Shown: positions 10,219 through 20,808, counted from the first letter of the stretch. The stretch is 64,000 nt of DNA from Centrapalus pauciflorus (GCA_020465985.1 JAANYP010007201.1:1178001-1242000), one strand, 5' to 3'. Program-made: numbers and translations. The notes: a model not told the origin generated them from the sequence alone.

Positions 10219-11459
10219 ATGGGGCATTCAGCAGCAGTTTGGGACTCCAGGTTGGCGCTTGAAAGGACAAAAGATTGGAACGGGATGGAGCAAATTGTGC
10301 TTCGGAACGGGTAAGATGCTTTTGTTTCCCTGTAAGTTTCATGAAGTACATCAACGATTGATCTCTTTAAAGCTTATTAATCTTTGTATTTGCAGGTTAG
10401 CTTGCATAGGGGTCAGGTTAGTTCATGGCGAAACGAGCGGGGTGAAGAACTTTTGTTTACAAGTAGCAAGGTATTACTTTCAACAATAAATTTGCATGAT
10501 TTCCGTTAAGTTTTTACACCTTATTGCTTACCAAATAGTTCATCGATTCAAAGCTTATTGTGATATATAATTAAAAATGATTTAAGTTTTTTGTCTGGGT
10601 CAACATTGGTTGGGACTTGGGGTTGAATGGCCTACGCTATTTATTTTTAAAAAATTTGATTTCATAATTACTAACAAAATAAATAATGATCCAAAGTTTT
10701 AGTAATAAACAACAATTTAAAAGGTGGTAAACAACTTGATATAGGACCACTTTTAAACCATTTGACATGTTCCCTCTATAACTAGATTTTCACTTAAATT
10801 GGTAGAAATTGCTTCCATTATAGCTTCACTTTTTAGTCTTAACATTTATGGTTTTAGGCTATTTCCGCCTTAAATTTGTGAAAAACTGATGTTTGTTGCA
10901 TATTGGCATTTCACAAATTTAGACGATCTTTAAACCTCCGAAAGCAATAGGAGCAGCTATATCAGTTTGTTTTCCTCAGGTATGTTTATGATTTTGTGCA
11001 TTCACGAGTGCTTTAGACTCTGCGCAATGAGCAAACATCACTTACGCATTTACGTGTATTACATGCCATAGTTTGGTAACTGTGGTTCACTCGAGCAACA
11101 TGGGTTTGCAAGAAACAAGATTTGGACGGTTGATGACTCTGCTCCGCCACTTCCTGCCAACGATTCCCAAGAGGAATCTTTCGTTGACTTGCTATTGAAA
11201 CCATCGGATGAGGATCTCAAGTTTTGGCCACACAGGTTCTACTTTGGACTCGATGCTTGTGAACTTATTATCCAATAAGATTAACAAAAACAGTTTAAAA
11301 TGTATTGAATCCCTTTTTTTGCAGCTTTGAGTTTCGCCTTAGAGTCTCCCTTGGGATGGATGGGAACTTGACGTTGATATCTCGGGTTAGGAATGTCAAT
11401 GGAAAGCCATTTAGCTTCTCGTTTGCTTATCACTCGTATCTCTCTGTTTCTGACATAAG
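10219..11459 (+). pseudogene. Captured glucose-6-phosphate 1-epimerase exons 1-5 (aldose 1-epimerase family)
   Basis: Five exons with plant GT..AG introns can be read: 10219-10310 (start MGHSAAVWDSR, ending EQIVLRN), 10396-10470 (VSLHRGQVSSWRNERGEELL), 10923-10979 (IFKPPKAI, ending VCFPQ), 11072-11235 (FGNCGSLEQHGFARN, then WTVDDSAPPLP, VDLLLKPSDEDL) and 11325-11459 (SFEFRLRVSLG, GKPFSFSFAYH). This is the N-terminal half of the plant apospory-C / glucose-6-phosphate 1-epimerase type of sugar mutarotase, including the conserved QHGFARN active-site region. The exon 1-2 junction is out of frame because codons are missing, part of the RGG of exon 3 is altered, and the C-terminal half is absent. 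It lies inside a CACTA element, so it is a transduplicated fragment. Transcription as a chimera is possible but not shown. Confidence 0.85.
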
Positions 11460-11573
11460 GTATGAGGGGCCCTACGTGTTTTGTGTTGGATTAATAAGAG
11501 TGTGGAATCCTTGTCGGCAACCAACCATGAATTGTGGCCTAGGCCTTGACCGTTTGAACCAAACCCGTAGCAT

Positions 11574-11609
11574 CCTTGGGATGGATGGGAACTTGACGTT
11601 GATATCTCG
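11574..11609 (+). repeat. 36-bp direct repeat of an exon-5 segment
   Basis: The 36 bases at 11349-11384 (starting CCTTGGGATGGATGGG) recur at 11574-11609, separated by non-homologous sequence. This is a short duplication inside the captured gene, close to the point where homology to the epimerase ends. Confidence 0.85.
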
Positions 11610-12555
11610 TTTGCCGGTCTTAACGTACAGACAACTATAAGTTTTCTTGACATTTATTATTTAATTGCTAGAATTTTTATTTTTTAGTTACTAATAAGTT
11701 TCGGTTTGTATAAAGGTTGATGATGCATGTAGTGTTCGTGATCCTTCTTGTCATGGAAATCCAAGGTCTACATGTGCAAACTTGAATCCTAATCCAGGTA
11801 CTATGCATCTTTTTTAGAATATAATGTTTATTCATCTTTAAAAAGATCATTTATACGCTAATATTTTTATAGGAAGTAAGTGACTCATTTGAGAATCAAG
11901 CTAAAGAGTTCATATTGAAGATGGAAAAAGACTTTAATAAAATTTTAAGTTAGAGTTACTATAGTGATGATCATTATTTTACTTGTATTAAAATTACTTA
12001 CCGTCAATACAATGTAAAACGAATGTATAATTACGAATCTATTAATTGATACTCAAATTTTTTTTTTTTGGTAATATGATTATCTTTTGATATAATTACG
12101 TAAATTTAATTCTTGCACAAGAAAGGAAATAATATAGGAAATAAGATATTGTAAAATATTATAAAAATTATTAATTGTACAAATAAGCATTTAGTGACTG
12201 AAAATTTTAGTTTTGTGACTGAAAATTCTGTCACTATATCCTTATTAAGAGGACATATCAAACATTGATGAAGAACTATTGTCACTGATACAATTTTGTC
12301 ATTAAATCTAGGTCAATTGTGACTGAAATGTTATCTGTCACTAAATCAATTAAATAGTGTCATAAACAAGTGTGTCACAAAAGCACTTAAGCTTTGCCTA
12401 CACATTTTTTTCTGTGGGCATAGATGTATACCCACTGCACTTTAGCCTACACTTTTTTTTTTGTGTAGGTGAAACCCCAAAAGCCTTATAGTGACACATT
12501 TATAACTTTTAGTGACAGATTTAGTCTGTCACTAAATGTCAGTTTATTTGTAGTG
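11610..12555. other. Right arm of the CACTA element
   Basis: It contains one exon-like segment of unknown origin (about 11717-11798, acceptor AAAG before GTTGATGATGC, donor GTAC after AATCCAG) and then the AT-rich subterminal repeat region with TGTCACTAAA and CCTACAC motifs. Confidence 0.4.
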
Positions 12556-12567
12556 TGTGGTAGCTAG

Positions 12568-12935
12568 CAAGGATCTTACCTAGGATCGTTTTTGTCAATG
12601 CAAGATCGGGATCGTAAGATCCTATCGAAATAAATATTATATATCACAGTATTGTTTTATAAACAAAAGAATCGCAGTCATGAGCAGAACTATATTGGTA
12701 CCTTGGATTCAAAAAAATATGCGACTATATGGAGGGGTCTAACGATCTTACGATCTTACTAACGATCCTACGAAAACAAACCGTATGTAGGATCGGATCG
12801 TCTTACGATCTTACTAACGATCCTACGATGTTGCTTACGATCCTACCCAAAATCGATTCTACTAGCGATCCTGATCGAAATCCAATCGTACGATCATACG
12901 ATCCTACGATTTAAATCGAGATTTTGATAACCTTG
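12568..12935. mobile_element. hAT MITE rich in ACGATCCTACGATC repeats
   Basis: Ends CAAGGATCTTACC and GATAACCTTG; the 8-bp target duplication GTAGCTAG is perfect (12560-12567, 12936-12943). The interior is packed with GATC-containing repeats (TTACGATC, CCTACGATC) in both orientations. 368 bp. It inserted only a few bases outside the CACTA right end. Confidence 0.8.
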
Positions 12936-12972
12936 GTAGCTAGTATAGCCAGTCTTTCAAAAAAATAAACAT

Positions 12973-12975
<3 letters not shown>

Positions 12976-13047
<72 letters not shown>

Positions 13048-13130
13048 TGTATGTATGTATGTATGTATGTATGTATGTATGTATGTATGTATGTATGTAT
13101 GTATGTATGTGTTGTGTGTGTGTGTGTGTA

Positions 13131-13216
<86 letters not shown>
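12976..13216. repeat. Compound microsatellite (TA)n-(GTAT)n-(GT)n-(TA)n
   Basis: Roughly (TA)22, then about 22 units of GTAT (13020-13110), a short GT tract, then (TA)n to 13213. It is the left arm of the near-palindromic element that follows. Large open frames here are artefacts of the repeat. Confidence 0.95.
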
Positions 13217-13600
13217 GAATATGGTTCGAGAGAGTACCACCTGTTACGCAGCACACCAGAAGGTACCGCGTTTAAAAATATTTTTTTGAAATTTTTTTTC
13301 ATAAACACGTTTTAATTAACATCATGAAGATCGTATGTAAATTTCACATACATTCACTTCTCCTAGTTCCTAAAAAATGATGTGAACACACACTTACATA
13401 ATTTTGCATATATGTGAACTTGCATTTGTGTGATGCGTGATTTAATGCACTTAGAGTGTTCGGATTTGCATGAAATTTACATATGATCTGTGTAATATTA
13501 ATTAAAATATGTTCATGAAAAAAAATTTCAAAAAAATACTTTTAAGGGTGGTACCTTCTGGTGTGCTGCATAATGAGTGGTACTCACTTGAACCTAAATC
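13217..13600. mobile_element. Near-palindromic (TA)n-anchored element, full copy
   Basis: Both ends carry an inverted repeat of about 45 bp including AGTACCAC, GCAGCACACCAGAAGGTACC and its complement GGTACCTTCTGGTGTGCTGC. Inverted homology continues inward (TTTTAATTAACAT / ATTAATTAAAA, GTAAATTTCACAT / ATGAAATTTACAT), so nearly the whole 384 bp is a foldback. (TA)n tracts abut both ends. It resembles microsatellite-targeting 'Micron'-type elements of rice in layout; I cannot tell whether it is homologous. Other copies are at 24481, 27564, 52767 and 52967. Confidence 0.75.
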
Positions 13601-13762
<162 letters not shown>

Positions 13763-14125
13763 TTATAAAAAAATTACTACTGTCTATATGATGAAAGAAA
13801 CCATTTCACCATCAATATTATAACATACATATATTTAAAGTATATTGTATATATATACCTATTGTATATAATAAAATTAATAGACATCGATTCACAATCA
13901 ACAAATGATACGCAAATACTTACATATAAAAATTAAGTACAATTATCATTATTTGGAATCCATTTAAATCATCATGCAATCATATTTATATATCATTTCA
14001 TTATCATTAAAAATCATAATTATTTCTTTTAGGGGAAAAATATTAAGTTAAAATAAAATAAAATAAAGTCATGCAATTCAATAATAAGAAAGACGCACGT
14101 CACACTAGAAAAAAAAAAGTTATAT
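13763..14125. other. AT-rich spacer, nothing recognised
   Basis: No gene or repeat ends were seen between the microsatellite and the solo LTR. Confidence 0.5.
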
Positions 14126-16067
14126 TGTAACACCCTCCCCGATCCCGGAAATGCCACGTCAATTCAATACACAGGTGGCACATCGCAATAGCTCCATTAT
14201 GCACACGTCACAGGATAAACTAGAATCACTTATAATTTAAAACTTTTATACAAACTCTGTTAACATATAATCCGCTAGTTACATAAGCCCAAATGCTGCT
14301 AACAATCAACACTGATTAGATCATTACACAAAACTAACACCAAGCTCCCCAGATGGTTCCCGATCCCAGCTCATCAAGCACGGCTACAAATCCTGTCACT
14401 GATGCCCTGAACATGGAAGACTCGAATACGTAAGCTCGGAAGCTCGTGAGTACTCGAGGGTTAGACTCTGCACAGAATACACGTAACACACATACACATA
14501 GCACATACACGCAAATCAATCTCTAACTCGGTCCCTGGCAATCATCATCACAATACAGGTATGAACACATACATGAGATCCGAAGCCCTGCACACAATAT
14601 CACTGAGGGGGACCCTTCCCCAACTAACGACCGTGTACACCGGTGGTTAGTCACAACCCTGTAGCACGGGCGCGAACCGGCTACAGGCCCTGCCGTGTAT
14701 ACACGCCCCAAGGACTGTTAGGGACAGTCAACCCGCGCGATAACCCATCGCGAATCACCGTCCGTATGGAACTCATCACGGACCCCGGACTGGATCTCAT
14801 CTCATGCACATATGTAAGAATAGAATCATACCTGTGGCTCGCGTCCCTGTCTCAAACACATTGCACAATATACACATACAACAACGACTCGCAAAACGGT
14901 CCCGGGTTTGAAAAAGGAACTCGGGTACTCACCTGGTCGATCCACTAATCCCGGAATCTCTGACTCGGCTCGGCTCGCTGACTCGTCCCTGAAATTACAC
15001 AAATCCCTACTCGTTAACACAAATCCACGAACACATATTACAAACTCATAATGAGCTTAACTCGAACCCAAAAGCAACTCCCAACCGAATCCCAAAACTT
15101 TAACTCGAAACCAACCCCGATGAAACCCCGAGAACTCGATCAAAACCTGACCCAAAATAGTTCCAACAATTTCCCGAACACCCAACAAAATATAACCCAA
15201 AATCCCAAGCTGAACCCAACTCCTAAAACCCTCGAACCGACCCGAAACCCCGAAACAATCTCAACCGGAAGCCTCGAAAACCCGACTCACAATAATCTCA
15301 AACAAAACACGACTCAAATACAGCCCCAAACAAACAACCGATGCTCGAAATTCGGCCGAAACAACCCTGTCCTCGATCTCGCCCGCGCCCCTGGAGTCTC
15401 GGTCGCGCCGCGCATCGCGGTCGCGCCCTCACCCATCGCGGCCGCGCTCGGAGTCTGTTCTTCTTCTTCCCTGCTTCGATTTCCATGGCAGAAACCAGGG
15501 GGATAACACCCCAAACTCGATTTTCAACTCACAGAAACATATATAACACACATATATTAACTTCCAGAAGCATAAAACCATCTTACACAACCCTTAACAA
15601 ATCATACGAATTTAAGCTATCAATTCTAAACTCCTTACCTCAAGAACTCAAAGGAAGAAGATGGAGATCAATTCCAACAATCATTCATCAATTATAAAGC
15701 TTCCTTGCTGCTGGAGCTTCATACACACACACAAGATACACACACTTTCACACACTCTCTACACGCTTCTATTTGAGGAAAGGAAGGAAAAGGACGTACA
15801 TATATATTTTTCACCTTTTAACGGGTTCCGACCCCATAACCCGAACCCGATACCCCTTTTTCTCAATTAAAATCCACTTAACCCATTTAAATCCACGAAC
15901 CCAAATATATAATCAATCCACTAAATTTATGACCCGGAGACACGTAACTCGCAAACCCGACACGTATATATCCACTAATCGGGTTCTCATTGGACCCACG
16001 CAATAATAATATATTAATTATCCACTAAAATAATTACACATAATTATCTCAAAAACGGGATGTTACA
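14126..16067 (-). mobile_element. Solo LTR of a Ty3/gypsy chromovirus
   Basis: It begins TGTAACACCC and ends GGATGTTACA, flanked by the 5-bp target duplication TATAT (14121-14125, 16068-16072). It shares many segments with the LTRs of the complete element at 34161-42458 (TGTAACACCCTC, CTCGAATACGTAAGCT, AGCTCGTGAGTAC, GCGGCCGCGCT and the ATAATTACAC terminal region) in the same orientation, but is clearly diverged and 1942 bp long. No internal coding DNA lies between the ends, so it is a recombination product left after loss of an element. Frames within it (such as 15051-15506) are not genes. Confidence 0.85.
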
Positions 16068-16072
16068 TATAT

Positions 16073-16527
16073 ATCATATATTAACTTTCTTTGTGCTTCT
16101 ACTTGCAAACAGTTTCAGGAACTAGTGTAGTTTACTACTGGATTGAGATTTTGAAGAACAATTGATGTCTTTGAAAAAATATACATATCAGATGTCAATG
16201 AACACACAAAATAAATGTTAAAAAATCTAAACATATGTTTGCTCTTATGAATGATTTAAAAAACTTCACTGTTATAATTGATTAAAAAAGAGTTGATATC
16301 ATGACTGATAAAGTCATAAAATTATGTTTTGTTGGTTTAACTTGCATGCTTTTGGATCAAATTTTAAACCAATCATACATAAACCATGCTCATTAATGTT
16401 TGCTAATAGGATCGTACGTAATTCCTACTATCTTTATTGTGATCTTGCTATATGCTAGATAACATTGGAAGATGTTATAATAATGATTATCTCTTGCCTC
16501 ACACAAATGAGGAGGCAATATAAATAA
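16073..16527. other. Unassigned AT-rich DNA left of the Copia remnant
   Basis: No coding similarity. It may be LTR sequence of the adjacent deleted Copia, but the outer LTR boundary could not be found. Confidence 0.35.
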
Positions 16528-16699
16528 TATACAAAAAATTTACATTAACCACCCTTATACATATATAACTTGTACATATTAAGTATGACTGATATTCTCT
16601 CGCAAGCGAAATGGGGGAGGACCTAAACGAAGCATACTTTGGAAAAACTCAAATCGGTGTCTCGGTAGACTTTTGGTAAAGATGTCCGCCACTTGAAGC

Positions 16700-17338
16700 T
16701 AGGGGTGTTCAAAACCGGATATCCGAATTTCGGATATCCGAATTTTCGGATATCCGAAATTTCGGATAGTAGATTTTGCTATCCGAATCCGAATCCGAAA
16801 TTTCGGATATCCGATTGGATTCGGATATCGGATTATCCGAATATCCGAAAAAATATCCGAAATTCATATTTTTTTAAAAATTAAATCAAATATTTAAATA
16901 TCTAAAATACAAATTCATATATCCAAATAGATATTAAAAATAAATATATTACAAACTAAATGTATCCGGAATTATTTTACTCAAAACGACTAAAAAATAT
17001 AAAAAAACTAAAATTTATAAAAATATTAGTTAATAAATCTATAATACTAAGATAAAACTCAAAAATATACATTAGAATAATAATAAACACTCAATATTAT
17101 GTAAATAATCAATACTAAAAATATTTAAAATATTTATTTTTTTTTGGATTTTCGGATATCGGATTATCCGAATATCCGAAAATTTGAAATTTTACTATCC
17201 GAATCCGAATCCGAAATTTCGGATATCCGATTTTCGGATATCCGAAAATCCGGATATCCGAAATTTCGGATAGTTTCGGATCGGATTTTTGGATTTTTGT
17301 TTCGGATGCTCGGATTCGGATATTTTTGAACACCCCTG
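16700..17338. mobile_element. hAT element of the TAGGGGTGTTC family
   Basis: Ends TAGGGGTGTTCAAAA and TTTTGAACACCCCTG, with the 8-bp target duplication CTTGAAGC (16692-16699, 17339-17346) inside Copia pol. Both arms are dense in CGGATATCCGAAATTTCGGA-type repeats, which are themselves palindromic. 639 bp with no transposase. Relatives occur in the introns of DEFL2 and DEFL3 and at 60181-60388. Confidence 0.85.
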
Positions 17339-17346
17339 CTTGAAGC

Positions 17347-17970
17347 TTGGTCGTAATGAACATTGTATGCAGCTTATCACTCGCAACTAGTATCCTAACA
17401 AAGTGATAGTCAATCTCAATGTGTCGATCTGCCTTGCTTATGTGATGCCGGATTTTGAGTAAGAAATAAAGCACTTTGATTGTCACACAGAAGAGTCGAA
17501 CGCCCGTTAGGGAAGGCATGAGTTCCCGTAATAGATGGGTGATCCATACAGTTTTTGTAGTTGTATTCGCCATGGCTTGATATTCGGACTCACAGCTTGA
17601 GCGAGCACAATAGGTTGCTTGTTACTTGTTAGTGCTCCATGATATAAGGTTCCCCACATGAATATCGAGTATCCATAGGTCATAGGTGGAACGGTGTGTA
17701 TCGATACACCGAGCCCAACAGGCATCAGAATATCCAACCAATGTGTTCGAAGAAGGCCTTCAGAATGTCAAACCAAAGGTGAGATTCCCTTTAATATATT
17801 GTAGGATGCACTTTACAGCAAGATAATGATCTTCCGTTGGAGCGTGAAGAAATTGACTCACTTGATTAACAACATAAGATATATCTGGACGAGTTATGGT
17901 CAAGTATTGAAGAGCACCAACCAACGAACGATACTTGATGGAATCAAAGAGAGGCACCCCGTCAATGGAG
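17347..17970 (-). pseudogene. Copia RT/RNase H remnant
   Basis: The minus-strand reading frame (part at 17760-17966) encodes the RT-to-RNase H junction of Ty1/copia elements, with the RSLVGALQYL and RPDIS motifs; the RNase H sequence continues with frameshifts to 17347. The frame resumes beyond the hAT insertion at about 16692-16590 with the C-terminal tail. It is truncated at its 5' side next to 17970. Confidence 0.8.
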
Positions 17971-18050
17971 GCAATACATTTATATACAAAATATTTACAT
18001 GAACTACCCTTATACATATATAACTTGTACATATTAAGTATGACTAATAG

Positions 18051-18490
18051 AAGACACCTGAAAACCCTAAACAATATTAGAAGCCACGAGAGACACACCA
18101 TACACAAACACAAAACTAACTAACTAACTAACAAAATAAGCAGACCACCGAAGAAATTAATTGTCTTTGGGTAATTAGACGCTAAAAAAACATAGCAGCT
18201 CCAAAATAAGAACATGTATATGGTGGTTTTCAACTTAATTAATTATAAACTTTATATTTACATCTAAATGGTAATTAAATATACATTTAACGTTTTCATT
18301 CGTATCATGAATCGTAGCTCCAATTCTCATTCATATGCACGGTACCATGCTGATGCCTAACACATGAACACAATGATTTGTATATGTTTTATTCATATTT
18401 AAAAGTATAGACTAAACGTAAGGTTTCTAATTTTATATTTTTAAGTGTGAATTTTCTTTTTACACATTTATATGAAAGAACAAATATTTT
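18051..18490. other. Intergenic DNA upstream of DEFL1
   Basis: AT-rich; no coding sequence seen. The conserved promoter block shared with DEFL2 and DEFL3 begins at about 18495. Confidence 0.45.
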
Positions 18491-18519
18491 ACCCTTACAA
18501 CTCCATAAATGACACAGAA

Positions 18520-18751
18520 GCCAAAACTTAGGAAGATGATTTCATCAGTTGTGACATGTAGTGTGCAATAATTAATAAATTAAATGATACAAACTTATGG
18601 TATTTCCACTTCCTACCTACTCAAACTAATCTTTTCTTCAGCCCTCTCTTGTATAAACAATGATCGATACCGCAACGAGGATATATATATACATAATATA
18701 TCAATCATACAGTTCATCGATTCTAATCATTCTACCACGATAATACCAAAC
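18520..18751 (+). promoter_or_regulatory. DEFL1 promoter and 5' UTR
   Basis: A block shared with DEFL2 and DEFL3 starts at about 18520 (TTAGGAAGATGATTTCAT, TGTGACAT.TAGTGTGCAATA). It includes a TATA box, TATAAACA at 18652-18659, 100 bp before the ATG. Conservation stops inside the intron, so this block moved with the gene during duplication. Confidence 0.6.
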
Positions 18752-19088
18752 ATGGAGAAAGGTCTCATCAAGATATGCTTCCTATTCCTATTATGTGTGT
18801 CTGCATCAGCAGGTTGGAAACCATGTTTAGTACTTTAAAAACTTAATTTTTTAGAATCTCTTACTCATGTTGTTTAATTACAAATGGTTAGGTTTTTCGG
18901 GCATTTCAAATACGCGTATATATGATGTATCGAAGCCAAAGGGCGTCCCGGTTCCTCCAAGTGGGCCCTCTATTCATGGCTACCCATGTCAAACTGTTGA
19001 TCAATGTAAAAGAGGGTGTAAAGGTTGTAGTTTCCCGGATCAACGTTGTACAAATAATATTTGTTTGTGTCTTGACAGCTATTGCTAA
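18752..19088 (+). CDS. DEFL1, secreted 8-cysteine defensin-like peptide
   Basis: Two exons: 18752-18812 and 18892-19088 with a 79-bp phase-1 intron (GTTGG..TTAG). The predicted product is 85 aa. Exon 1 encodes a signal peptide (Lys at 3 and 7, hydrophobic core, cleavage likely after ASA at residue 20). Exon 2 gives a Lys/Pro-rich linker with a PPSGPS motif and then eight cysteines spaced C-x5-C-x3-C-x2-C-x6-C-x4-C-x1-C-x4-C. The C-x3-C and C-x-C pair and the intron right after the signal peptide are typical of plant defensin-like (DEFL) genes. The first cysteine of canonical defensins is missing and a vicinal pair is present instead. The role (antimicrobial or signalling) cannot be told from sequence. 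The start is fixed by identity with DEFL2 and DEFL3. Confidence 0.8.
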
Positions 19089-19157
19089 AAATGAGTCAAT
19101 ACATGTATTTAGAGATTGCTAACTAAGCAATCATTAAGTCGACATAAATAAATATAA

Positions 19158-20786
19158 GGCTAAATTACAAATTTTGTTCTTATAGTTATATGTAAATTAT
19201 CGATTTCGTCTCTCAACTTCATTAATTATACTAGTGGTATCGATCTTAACTTCTTTGATCAACCTTAACTTTTCAAAAATGTTAAAAGATTTTAGTCGAT
19301 CTTTATGATTTATAAATAATTTCTTTTATATATGATCTTTTATGAAATTATTCTAGTTTGTTATTTAATAATTTGAAATATTTATTATATGGTATTTAAT
19401 TTTAATTTACTTGTATGTCTTCTTTTAGTCCTTTTCTATTTTAGTTCTAGTTTTATAAATTAATGTTTAATCTTTAATCTTATTTATATTATTTTCTATA
19501 TTATTAATTTAGTATTATAACTTTTAATCATAACCATATTTTTAATGAAATTAACTTTAATATTATTATGTTATTAGAGTTCTTACAAGTGTTTTTGACG
19601 ATCCAAAAAGAAACACATCAAAAGCGTTAAAAGCCATTAGATACAATTATTTTAAGGGTATATTATGAAAAAAAACCAACATGTTTTCGCATTTTTTGCG
19701 TTTTCGTCCCTCCATGTTATTTTTTTTCATAAAAAACCTCAAGTTATTCTTTTCTTATTGGTTTAGTGAAATTTGGACATTAGAACCCGGTTTTTTTAAG
19801 TTTTTAAAACCCGGTTCACAAATTATAACCGGGGTCTAATGTCCAAAATTTCACTAAACCAATAAAAAAAGAGTAACTTGAGGTTTTTTATGGAAAAAAA
19901 TAACATTGAGGGACGAAAACGCAAAAAAACATGAAAACATGTTGGTTTTTTTCATAATAAGCCCTTTTTTTAATTGTAATTGAACTCGTTAAATTAAATA
20001 TTTAATATTTTCAATATGTTAAAATTCATTAGATAAACCAAATATTATATAATCTAATTTTCGATCATAAGCATTTTGAATTGTTTTATTGCTTTTGACC
20101 ACCCGATTCTTACCATCACTATAGTAAAAGATAAGTACATTTGTCTTATCGTTCATAAAACAATAAATTGTTTCACTTGTTAATTGGTTTAATTAAATTA
20201 ACATAATAGTGTTTTGAGATATGTGTTAATATTTTAATATTATACATTTATTAAACATATACTATCGAATATTTACAGAGATAAATAAACGAACAAGACC
20301 AATACATATATTTTTGTCATTTAATTAAATAAAGAAAAAATATTATTTATTTAGGTTCATTTAATAAATAAATGAATGAGACCTTTAATTTTTATATAAC
20401 AAGTATAATTAATATTAAAAATAGAAAAGAGTAAAAAATTAATATATAATAAGTTCATGACAAGAATTAAAAAAAAATTAAAAAGGGATTAAAAAAGTAA
20501 CCCAAATAAGTTAATATTAGTATTAAGTTATCATATAATAGATGAAGTGATGAACAACTCAATAAACTAATTGATTAAAATATAAAAATTCATAACATAA
20601 TTTAAAAGCATAAGGACTAAAAAGGATAAAATTGTTAACTTTATAAAAATTAGGACTGGTCAAACGGTCAAAGGATCATTAGTGTAACAAGTTTTCAAAA
20701 TAGGAACATTTTATGTAATCAATGAAGTTAAGAGACGAAATCTATAATTTCTATATAACCATAGGGACAAAATTTGTAATTTACCC
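19158..20786. mobile_element. MULE-like element with ~100-bp TIRs
   Basis: The left end (GGCTAAATTACAAATTTTGT, continuing TATAGTTATATG and CGTCTCTCAACTTCATT) is inverted at the right (ACAAAATTTGTAATTTACCC, AATGAAGTTAAGAGACG). It separates DEFL1 from its original 3' flank, which resumes at 22539. A second foldback element is nested at 19656-19968. No transposase frame; no certain target duplication. Confidence 0.65.
19656..19968. mobile_element. Foldback MITE of ~310 bp (family with copies at 21955 and 51540)
   Basis: Near-perfect inverted repeat over its length: ATGAAAAAAAACCAACATGT at the left, ACATGTTGGTTTTTTTCAT at the right, centred on paired GGTTTAGTGAAATTT / AAATTTCACTAAACC and CCGGTT motifs. 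A diverged copy lies at 21955-22250 and a truncated one at 51540-51725. Long perfect arms make it a candidate small-RNA hairpin. Confidence 0.75.
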
Positions 20787-20808
20787 CAATTCTTATATAA
20801 TATGATAA

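Larger units (their letters stand above)
7912..12555. mobile_element. Non-autonomous CACTA (En/Spm) transposon with captured gene exons
   Basis: The left end CACTACAAAAAAAGTG and the right end TTTATTTGTAGTG are CACTA termini, flanked by the 3-bp target duplication TGT (7909-7911, 12556-12558). Subterminal regions carry repeated motifs in both orientations (GTGTCACTAAATGT, TACCTACACATATATTA, GTGTAGGTAAA), as is usual for this superfamily. No TNP transposase was found. The interior contains spliced-gene-like DNA: an unidentified 5' part (about 8390-9220), a nested MITE, and five exons of a glucose-6-phosphate 1-epimerase gene. Confidence 0.88.
16528..18050 (-). mobile_element. Internally deleted Ty1/copia retrotransposon, interrupted by a hAT
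   Basis: A roughly 75-bp direct repeat (ACATATATAACTTGTACATA and neighbours) bounds the block at 16528-16590 and 17978-18050, consistent with LTR parts. Between them, on the minus strand, lies the end of a Copia pol gene: KYRSLVGALQYLTITRPDIS, VNQVSQFLHAPTEDH and YSDACWA-like RNase H sequence, then ADIFTKSLPRHRFEFF near 16640-16690. Everything upstream (gag, protease, integrase, most of RT) is missing. A hAT element splits the reading frame at 16700-17338. Confidence 0.8.

Noticed and set aside
15051..15697. 151- and 118-codon frames in GC-richer DNA
   Set aside because: They lie inside the solo LTR, have no protein similarity and overlap each other on both strands. The matching frames at 34616-35697 and 41196-42281 are inside LTRs.
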